A DNA stretch of 64,000 nt from Massilia sp. Root335. Its GTDB lineage: Bacteria; Pseudomonadota; Gammaproteobacteria; Burkholderiales; Burkholderiaceae_D. Below the pieces are notes generated by a model. The model was not told where the DNA came from and did not search any database. It saw nothing but the letters and a program-made list of their open reading frames with translations. The stretch covers positions 402,008 to 466,007 of the forward strand of contig NZ_LMCY01000003.1 in the NCBI RefSeq assembly GCF_001425685.1, read 5' to 3'. The position numbers and the translations under genes were made by a program. Shown in pieces: positions 56,482 to 64,000 of this stretch (positions are counted from its first letter, which is position 1; each line of letters starts with the position of its first letter).

Positions 56482-57237
56482 TCAAGACCTGCGCGCGCGT
56501 GCGCGCAGGTCGTCCAGCGCCGGCACGATGGCGAGGCTGCACAGCAGCAGCGCCAGCGGCACCGTCGCCGCATAGCCGAGCACCTTGAACCCGAGCGCGC
56601 CGGCCACGCCGCCGCCGAAAAAACTGCCCAGCAGGCCGCACAGCACCGCGAGGCGCGCGTGGTTGGACGCCACGCGCGGACGCGCGGTCTCGTCGGCATT
56701 CCAGTACAACATCCTGCCCAGTTCGATGCCGATGTCGGTGACGATGCCCGTCATGTGCGTCGTGCGGATCTCGGCGTGCGACAGCTTCGTCACCAGGGCG
56801 TTCTGCAGGCCCATCGTATAGCACAGCAGCATCACGGTGGCCGGCACGAACAGGCCGCGGACGCTGGACAGGCGCGCGCCCAGCACGCCGAACGCCAGCA
56901 GCAGCACGGCTTCGAACATCAGCGGCAGCGCGTATTCGCTGGCCAGGCTGCGGCGCCGTCCGTAGTTGACGAGCAGCGCCGTGCTGGCCGCGCCCAGCAG
57001 GAACGAAACGATGGCGCCGAGCGCGTCCAGCACGAGATCGCCGGCGCCCAGCGCGAGATTGTCGGCGGCCGAGGACACGATGCCCGTCATGTGCGACGTG
57101 TACTGGTGCACGGCCAGGAAACCGCCGGCATTCGTCGCCCCGGCCACGCCGGCCAGCGCGAAGCCGAGGTGGCGGTTGGCGCGCGCGCTGCGCGCCTGGG
57201 CGGTCAGGGTACGGACGTAGTCGACGGAGCGCTGCAT
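56482..57237 (-). CDS. DUF1275 (YoaK) family membrane protein
   Basis: A 251-residue protein with six hydrophobic helices matching the YoaK/DUF1275 family (FALAGVAGATNAGGFLAVHQYTSHMTG, GLQNALVTKLSHAEIRTTHMTGIVTD). Function unknown. The start is put at 57237; ATG codons at 57267 and 57312 are possible but have no clear ribosome binding site either. It is convergent with the GH31 gene, 6 bp apart. Confidence 0.83.
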   Translation of the reverse strand: MQRSVDYVRTLTAQARSARANRHLGFALAGVAGATNAGGFLAVHQYTSHMTGIVSSAADNLALGAGDLVLDALGAIVSFLLGAASTALLVNYGRRRSLASEYALPLMFEAVLLLAFGVLGARLSSVRGLFVPATVMLLCYTMGLQNALVTKLSHAEIRTTHMTGIVTDIGIELGRMLYWNADETARPRVASNHARLAVLCGLLGSFFGGGVAGALGFKVLGYAATVPLALLLCSLAIVPALDDLRARARRS

Positions 57238-57369
57238 GATCGGTGGGCCTGTAAGGATTCCTGTCATCAATACTACGCCGACCCGGGGCGTCCGGAAAGG
57301 TCGCCCCGGCACCGGATCTGGCTATAATTGTCCTTCTCACACCGCACATCGCCAAGAAAACACATCGCC

Positions 57370-58593
57370 GTGAATCCACATCTCGACCGCCTGCACCCTT
57401 ATCCGTTCGAAAAGCTGCGCCAGTTGTTCGCCGGCGTCACGCCGAATCCCGACTACAAACCGATCAGCCTGGGTATCGGCGAACCCAAGCACCCGACGCC
57501 CGCCTTCATCCAGAAGGCCCTGACGCACGCGATGGCCGGCCTGGCCACGTATCCGACCACGCACGGCAGCGAGCCGCTGCGCGCCGCGATCGCCGGCTGG
57601 CTGGAGCGCCGCTATGCGATCCCGCCGCTCGACCCGGCCACGATGGTGCTGCCCGTGAACGGCTCGCGCGAGGCCCTGTTCGCGATCGCGCACAGCGTGG
57701 TCGATGCGTCGAAGCCGGGCGCCCTCGTCGTCAGCCCGAATCCGTTCTACCAGATCTACGAAGGCGCGGCCTACCTCGCGGGCGCCGAGCCGTATTTCGT
57801 GAATTCCCAGCCGGCCCGCAACTTCGCCTGCGATTACTCCAGCGTGCCGGACGCCGTGTGGCAGCGCGTGCAGCTGCTGTACCTGTGCTCCCCCGGCAAT
57901 CCGACCGGCGCCGTGCTGTCGCTGGACGACTGGCGCGAACTGTTCGCGCTGTCCGACCGCCACGGCTTCGTCATCGCGGCCGACGAGTGCTATTCCGAGA
58001 TCTATTTCGGCGCCACGCCCCCGCTGGGCGCGCTGGAAGCGGCGCACCAGCTGGGCCGGAGCGGCGGCGCGCGTCCGTACGCCAACCTGATCGTGTTCTC
58101 GAGCCTCTCCAAGCGCTCGAACGTGCCGGGCATGCGCTCGGGCTTCGTCGCCGGCGATCCGGAACTGATGAAGAAATTCCTGCTGTACCGCACCTACTGC
58201 GGCGGCGCGATGTCGCCGCCGGTGCAGGCCGCGTCCTGCGCGGCGTGGAACGACGAACACCACGTGCAGGAGAACCGCAACCTGTACAAGGAAAAGTTCC
58301 ACCTCATCACCCCGCTGCTCAAGCAGGCGATGGACGTGGAACTGCCCGACGCCGGCTTCTACCTGTGGGCCGACGTGCGCCGCACGGGCCTGTCGGACAC
58401 GGAGTTCGCACGCGGCCTGTACGCCGAATATAATGTGACGGTTTTGCCCGGCAGTTACCTGGCGCGCGACGCGCACGGCAGCAATCCGGGCCGCAACCGC
58501 ATCCGCATGGCGCTCGTCGCCGAAGTGGACGAAGGACTGGAAGCGGCGAACCGCATCGTCCAGTTCTGCAAAGACCTCAAGGCTTCGTCCTGA
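57370..58593 (+). CDS. dapC: Succinyldiaminopimelate aminotransferase
   Basis: PLP aminotransferase that makes N-succinyl-LL-diaminopimelate from the keto acid, on the lysine/peptidoglycan route. The 407-residue product has LPVNGSREALFAIA, SPGNPTGAVLSLDDW (with CSPGNPTG) and the PLP lysine in SSLSKRSNVPGMRSGFV. The GTG at 57370 gives (M)NPHLDRLHPYPFEKL, the usual DapC start. dapD follows after 29 bp. Confidence 0.93.
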   Translation: MNPHLDRLHPYPFEKLRQLFAGVTPNPDYKPISLGIGEPKHPTPAFIQKALTHAMAGLATYPTTHGSEPLRAAIAGWLERRYAIPPLDPATMVLPVNGSREALFAIAHSVVDASKPGALVVSPNPFYQIYEGAAYLAGAEPYFVNSQPARNFACDYSSVPDAVWQRVQLLYLCSPGNPTGAVLSLDDWRELFALSDRHGFVIAADECYSEIYFGATPPLGALEAAHQLGRSGGARPYANLIVFSSLSKRSNVPGMRSGFVAGDPELMKKFLLYRTYCGGAMSPPVQAASCAAWNDEHHVQENRNLYKEKFHLITPLLKQAMDVELPDAGFYLWADVRRTGLSDTEFARGLYAEYNVTVLPGSYLARDAHGSNPGRNRIRMALVAEVDEGLEAANRIVQFCKDLKASS

Positions 58594-58622
58594 ATCAGAC
58601 ACCAACCCAACGATAGACCATC

Positions 58623-59447
58623 ATGACCCAACAACTCCAGACCATCATCGACACCGCGTGGGAACAGCGCGCGGACATCAGCCCGGCGGGCGCCAGCGTG
58701 GAAGTACGCGACGCCGTCGCCCACGTCCTGGCCGGCCTTGACGACGGCAGCCTGCGCGTCGCCCAGAAAGACAGCGGCAGCTGGGTCGTGAACCAGTGGA
58801 TCAAGAAGGCCGTCCTGCTGTCGTTCCGCCTGGAAAACAACGTACCCGTCGAAGGCGGCGGCATGCAGTTCTACGACAAGGTCCCGACCAAGTTCGCCAA
58901 CTACACCGCCGACGATTTCGCCAAGGGCGGATTCCGCGTCGTGCCGCCGGCCGTCGCGCGCCGCGGCTCGTTCATCGGCAAGAACGTCGTCCTGATGCCG
59001 TCGTACGTGAACATCGGCGCCTACGTCGACGAAGGCGCGATGGTCGACACGTGGGCCACCGTCGGCTCCTGCGCCCAGATCGGCAAGAACGTCCACCTGT
59101 CGGGCGGCGTCGGCATCGGCGGCGTGCTGGAACCGATGCAGGCCAACCCGACCATCATCGAAGACAACTGCTTCATCGGCGCCCGCTCGGAAGTCGTGGA
59201 AGGCGTGATCGTCGAAGAAAACTCGGTGATCTCGATGGGCGTGTACATCGGCCAGTCGACCAAGATCTACAACCGCGAGACCGGCGAAGTGTCGTATGGC
59301 CGCATCCCGGCCGGTTCCGTCGTCGTGTCGGGCAACCTGCCCTCGGCCGACGGCAAGTACAGCCTGTACTGCGCCGTGATCGTCAAGCAGGTCGATGCCA
59401 AGACGCGCGCGAAGACGGGCATCAACGAGCTGCTGCGCGGGATCTGA
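58623..59447 (+). CDS. dapD: Tetrahydrodipicolinate N-succinyltransferase
   Basis: Succinylates tetrahydrodipicolinate in the lysine pathway. The 274-residue product has the left-handed beta-helix hexapeptides ([25 protein letters not shown] split, [15 protein letters not shown]) and the C-terminal domain. The last 33 bp of its coding end (with the stop) are repeated directly downstream, listed separately. dapE is 1.9 kb further on, behind pilU and an ArsC-like gene. Confidence 0.97.
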   Translation: MTQQLQTIIDTAWEQRADISPAGASVEVRDAVAHVLAGLDDGSLRVAQKDSGSWVVNQWIKKAVLLSFRLENNVPVEGGGMQFYDKVPTKFANYTADDFAKGGFRVVPPAVARRGSFIGKNVVLMPSYVNIGAYVDEGAMVDTWATVGSCAQIGKNVHLSGGVGIGGVLEPMQANPTIIEDNCFIGARSEVVEGVIVEENSVISMGVYIGQSTKIYNRETGEVSYGRIPAGSVVVSGNLPSADGKYSLYCAVIVKQVDAKTRAKTGINELLRGI

Positions 59448-59483
59448 TCCGGCATCAACGAGCTGCTGTGCTGGATCTGATCC
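59418..59483 (+). repeat. 33-bp direct tandem duplication at dapD 3' end
   Basis: GGCATCAACGAGCTGCTGCG.. (59418-59450), including the dapD stop codon, is followed immediately by a copy (59451-59483) that differs at two positions. The duplicated copy lies after the stop and is not translated as part of dapD. Confidence 0.9.
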
Positions 59484-59523
59484 GGCATTTGGTGGGCACG
59501 CGCCCACCCTGCGGCCTGAAAAC

Positions 59524-59603
59524 CGTCGTTCCCGCGCAGGCGGGAACCCAAGTACGTTTGCATACCGCGCACTCAATTGGGTCCCCGCCTCCGCGGGGAC
59601 GAC
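59524..59603. repeat. REP-like inverted pair, locus 3
   Basis: GTCGTTCCCGCGCAGGCGGGAACCCAA in shorter form (59525-59551) and the opposite arm TTGGGTCCCCGCC..GCGGGGACGAC (59578-59603), between dapD and pilU. It has the same arms as the loci at 4563, 47977 and 63400. Confidence 0.75.
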
Positions 59604-59716
59604 GTGCCATGGCTGACCATCTCCACAGCATTTTCCGCACCGCGCTGCCCAACCTCCCCCCCTCAGGTTAGAATCCCTTAAACGCGAAAAATTACCGCGA
59701 AGCAAGGGAGAGCACC

Positions 59717-60859
59717 ATGATGATGGAACGCCTGTTCCAGTTGATGAAGGAAAAGAACGCGTCCGACATGTTCTTCGCGGTCAATTCCCCCGTCCACATC
59801 AAGATCAACGGGAACCTCATCCCGATCAACCAGAACAAGCTCGAGCCCGAGAACATCCGCGTCCTGCTGTCGGAAATCGCGAGCCCCGAGCAGATGGAAG
59901 AGCTGGAACGCGACAACGAGCTCAATATGGGCATCTCGGTCGCGAACCTGGGCCGCTTCCGCCTGTCCGCCTTCCGCCAGCGCGGCAGCATTTCCGCCGT
60001 GTTCCGTTTCGTCCCCGCGACGATCCCGCCGCTGGCCGAGCTGGGCCTGCCCCCGGTGCTGTCCGAGCTCATCATGGAAAAGCGCGGCCTGCTCCTGATT
60101 GTCGGTGCGACCGGATCGGGCAAGTCGACGACGATCGCCTCGATGCTCGACCACCGCAACGAGCAGCGCCACGGCCACATCCTCACGCTGGAAGACCCCA
60201 TCGAATACCTGTTCAAGAACAAGAAATCGATCATCAACCAGCGCGAGATCGGCAGCGACGCGAAGAGCTTCGACGTCGCGCTGCGCAATTCGATGCGCCA
60301 GGCGCCCGACTGCATCCTGATCGGCGAGATCCGCGACAAGGACACGATGGCCGCCGCCCTCGCCTACGCGCAGTCCGGCCACCTGGTGCTCGCGACCCTG
60401 CATGCGAACAACAGCTACAACGCGCTGAACCGCATCATCAGCTTCTATCCGATCGAGAACCGCCCCGCCCTGCTGCAGGACCTGTCGTCCGCCGTGAAGG
60501 CCATCGTCTCGCAGCGCCTCGTGCGCGCGAAGGCGGGCGGGCGGCGCCAGGCCGCGGTCGAGATCATGGTCAACACGCGCTACGTCGCCGACCTGATCGA
60601 AAAGGGCGACATCGGCCAGATCAAGGAAGCGATGGACAAGAGCCTGTCGCCGGGCTCGCAATCGTTCGAAACCGCCCTGCTGGAACTCGTGCAGGCCGAC
60701 CTCATCACGCAGGAAGAAGCGCTGGCCAACGCCGACTCGGCCACCAACCTGCTCTGGCTGATCAACAACGGGCCGGACAGCAAGGCGCGGGAGCAAGAAG
60801 CGCCCAAACCGGCCGAGCCGGACGGGGCGTCGTTCACGGAATTTACGCTGGATAACTGA
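59717..60859 (+). CDS. pilU: Type IV pilus retraction ATPase PilU
   Basis: A 380-residue PilT-family hexameric ATPase with Walker A GATGSGKST, the Asp box LTLEDPIEYLF, Walker B LIGEIRDKDTM and the His box ATLHANNSYNA. The length and LSPGSQSFETALLEL near the C-terminus are typical of PilU, the accessory retraction motor. pilT is not adjacent. The ATG at 59717 follows AGGGAG by 7 nt. Confidence 0.9.
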   Translation: MMMERLFQLMKEKNASDMFFAVNSPVHIKINGNLIPINQNKLEPENIRVLLSEIASPEQMEELERDNELNMGISVANLGRFRLSAFRQRGSISAVFRFVPATIPPLAELGLPPVLSELIMEKRGLLLIVGATGSGKSTTIASMLDHRNEQRHGHILTLEDPIEYLFKNKKSIINQREIGSDAKSFDVALRNSMRQAPDCILIGEIRDKDTMAAALAYAQSGHLVLATLHANNSYNALNRIISFYPIENRPALLQDLSSAVKAIVSQRLVRAKAGGRRQAAVEIMVNTRYVADLIEKGDIGQIKEAMDKSLSPGSQSFETALLELVQADLITQEEALANADSATNLLWLINNGPDSKAREQEAPKPAEPDGASFTEFTLDN

Positions 60860-60967
60860 GCGGCCGCGCCCGCGCGCTGCTCCTGCCCCGCCATTGCTAA
60901 ACTATCTGCCGGATAGCCGGCCTGTGCTATCCTTCGCGCCTTCCCGAACGGCAAGACCCATCCCGCC

Positions 60968-62478
<1,511 letters not shown>

Positions 62479-62490
62479 CGAGACCTGGCC

Positions 62491-63378
62491 ATGACCACGA
62501 CCAATTTCTGCACGCCGCGCGACCTGCTGCGCTACGCCGTCACCCGCTTCAACGGTGCCAAGCTGTTCTTCGGCCACGGCAGCGCCGAAGCCTTCGACGA
62601 GGCCGCCTACCTGATCCTGCACACCCTGAAACTGCCGCTGGACAAGCTCGAGCCCTTCCTCGACGCCCGCCTGTTGCCGGAAGAAGTGCTGCAGGTAATG
62701 GCCGTCATCGAGCGCCGCGTCACCGAACGCGTGCCGGCCGCCTACATCACGAACGAAGCGTGGCTGGGCAGCTACAACTTCTACGTCGACGAACGCGTGC
62801 TCGTGCCGCGCTCGTTCATCGCCGAGCTGATCCCGAACATGTTCAGCCCGTGGGTGGCCGATCCGGACGGCGTCGAGAACGTGCTGGAACTGTGCACCGG
62901 CTCCGGCTGCCTGGCGATCATGCTGGCGGACGCATTCCCGAACGCCGTCGTCGACGCCGTCGACATCTCGCAGGACGCGCTGGCCGTGGCCGAGCGCAAC
63001 ATCCGCGACTACAAGCTCGAAGGCCGCGTGAACCCGATCGAGTCCGACCTGTACCAGCACGTGCCGTTCAAGAAGTACGACCTGATCGTCACGAATCCGC
63101 CATACGTGAACAGCGATTCGATGGGCAAGCTGCCGCCGGAATACCTGCGCGAACCTAGAATCGCCCTGGCCGGCGGCGAGGACGGCATGGACCTCGTGCG
63201 CAAGATCGTCGACGGCGCCGCCGAGCGCCTGAGCCCGGAAGGCGTGCTGATCGTCGAGATCGGCAACGAGCGCGAGTATGCGGAAGCGGCGTTCGGCCAT
63301 CTGGGGCTGACGTGGCTGACCACCAGCCAGGGTGACGATGCGGTATTTCTGCTGACGGCCGAGCAGCTGGCGAAGTAA
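62491..63378 (+). CDS. prmB: Ribosomal protein L3 glutamine methyltransferase
   Basis: Methylates a glutamine of ribosomal protein uL3. The 295-residue product has an N-terminal helical domain, the SAM motif LELCTGSGCLAIMLA and the catalytic NPPY motif in IVTNPPYVNSDSM. The start PRDLLRYAVTRFNGA is PrmB-like rather than PrmC-like. Twelve bp after dapE. Confidence 0.93.
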   Translation: MTTTNFCTPRDLLRYAVTRFNGAKLFFGHGSAEAFDEAAYLILHTLKLPLDKLEPFLDARLLPEEVLQVMAVIERRVTERVPAAYITNEAWLGSYNFYVDERVLVPRSFIAELIPNMFSPWVADPDGVENVLELCTGSGCLAIMLADAFPNAVVDAVDISQDALAVAERNIRDYKLEGRVNPIESDLYQHVPFKKYDLIVTNPPYVNSDSMGKLPPEYLREPRIALAGGEDGMDLVRKIVDGAAERLSPEGVLIVEIGNEREYAEAAFGHLGLTWLTTSQGDDAVFLLTAEQLAK

Positions 63379-63399
63379 TTTCTACGACAGCCCAAAAAC

Positions 63400-63483
63400 C
63401 GTCGTCCCCGCGACGGCGGGGACCCAAGTATGTTAGCGAACCGCTGGCTGAAATTGGGTCCCCGCCTGCGCGGGGACGACGTT
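63400..63483. repeat. REP-like inverted pair, locus 4
   Basis: GTCGTCCCCGCG..GGCGGGGACCCAA (63401-63427) and the opposite arm TTGGGTCCCCGCC..GCGGGGACGAC (about 63455-63480), between prmB and the ABC-F gene. Fourth site of the same family. Confidence 0.8.
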
Positions 63484-63505
63484 GTTTAAGACAAGCGATA
63501 TTTCC

Positions 63506-64000
63506 ATGATCCGATTCTCCAACGTCAGCCTGATGCGCGGCACGAAGCCGCTGCTGGAAGACGCCGACCTCACCCTCAATCCCGGCGACAAGATCGGCCT
63601 GATCGGCGCGAACGGCGCCGGCAAATCCAGCCTGTTCGCGATGCTGCGCAACGAGCTCCACCCGGACCAGGGCGAGATCGACTTTCCCGCGCGCTGGCGC
63701 ATGGCCTATGTGGCGCAGGAGACCCCGGCGCTGGACCGCCCCGCGATCGAGTACGCCATCGACGGCGACGCCCACCTGCGCACCTTGCAGGCCGAGCTGG
63801 AACGCCTCGAACACCTGCCGCACACGACGGAGAACGGCCTCGCCATCGGCCACGTGCACGCGGCGCTGGCCGATGCCGACGCCTACACGGTGCAGTCGCG
63901 CGCCGAGCAGTTGCTGCTCGGCCTGGGCTTCTCGCTGGAGCAGATGCGCCAGCCCGTCGCCAGCTTCTCGGGCGGCTGGCGCATGCGCCTGAACCTCGCG
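63506..64000 (+). CDS. ABC-F ATPase, YheS type, 5' part only
   Basis: The first 165 codons of an ABC-F protein with duplicated ATPase domains that acts on ribosomes, cut by the window end. Walker A GANGAGKSS at about residues 37-45 and the first signature SFSGGWRMRLNLA at the cut are visible. The context IGLIGANGAGKSSLF plus the QETPALDRPAIEYAIDGD segment fits YheS. No second domain is seen because the gene continues beyond 64000. Confidence 0.88.
   Translation, partial: MIRFSNVSLMRGTKPLLEDADLTLNPGDKIGLIGANGAGKSSLFAMLRNELHPDQGEIDFPARWRMAYVAQETPALDRPAIEYAIDGDAHLRTLQAELERLEHLPHTTENGLAIGHVHAALADADAYTVQSRAEQLLLGLGFSLEQMRQPVASFSGGWRMRLNLA

Overview
The window is high-GC chromosomal DNA from a flagellated betaproteobacterium, most likely of the family Oxalobacteraceae (Massilia/Telluria/Duganella type). 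The flhDC-motAB-che gene order, a DUF3460 protein, a kynurenine operon and closest remembered protein relatives all point there; the genus is an inference. No rRNA, tRNA, CRISPR array, prophage or insertion sequence was recognised. Nearly all of the sequence is coding, and most long alternative reading frames are antisense shadows caused by GC bias.

Layout. 62-12646: housekeeping and signalling genes (gltX, a GGDEF diguanylate cyclase, a 2H-phosphoesterase, an RlmN/Cfr-type radical SAM enzyme, apbC/mrp, metG, a possible FabMG-type reductase, a DUF3460 protein, scpA, panC, and a YcgR/PilZ flagellar brake). 12772-15082: a secreted GH5 glycosidase and an EAL-HDOD protein. 15141-26567: a chemotaxis/motility block entirely on the minus strand, read as flhD, flhC, a membrane methyltransferase, motA, motB, a CheZ-like protein, cheY, cheA, cheW, cheR, cheD, cheB, cheY, cheZ. 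26568-27244: a long intergenic region between flhD and kynU that holds the most striking feature of the window, four tandem units of about 76 bp. Three of them carry near-consensus sigma-28 (FliA) promoters aimed at flhDC and the fourth is decayed.

27177-31086: a kynurenine operon in which kynB appears reduced to a 23-codon leader in front of kynU and kynA, then a small hydrolase and an acyltransferase. 31083-34511: an unfamiliar three-gene operon (putative lipoprotein, trypsin-like protein, membrane protein with a peptidoglycan-binding-like tail). 34751-36673: htpG. 36947-40708: an ECF42-type sigma factor with DGPF/YciI, VOC and GyrI-like partners and a candidate ECF promoter in front. 40718-41980: an exported cyclohexadienyl dehydratase-chorismate mutase fusion. 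42084-47932: a MocR regulator divergent from an EamA exporter, RidA, an aminotransferase and a REC-PAS-GGDEF protein.

48223-54081: a divergently regulated cassette (AraC regulator; AGPS-like flavoprotein, GlpD-like dehydrogenase and FGGY kinase with overlapping ends). 54214-57237: a secreted GH31 glucosidase behind two palindromes, and a DUF1275 protein. 57370-64000: lysine/diaminopimelate genes dapC, dapD and dapE interleaved with pilU and an ArsC/Spx-like gene, then prmB and the start of an ABC-F ATPase (yheS type) cut by the window end. REP-like GC-rich inverted repeats of one family recur at four intergenic sites.

Functionally, the centre of the window forms a motility module: FlhDC on top, motor stator, complete chemotaxis pathway with two CheZ-type phosphatases, and c-di-GMP effectors (two GGDEF proteins, EAL-HDOD, YcgR) nearby. 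The sigma-28 array suggests that a late flagellar sigma factor feeds back on the master regulator.
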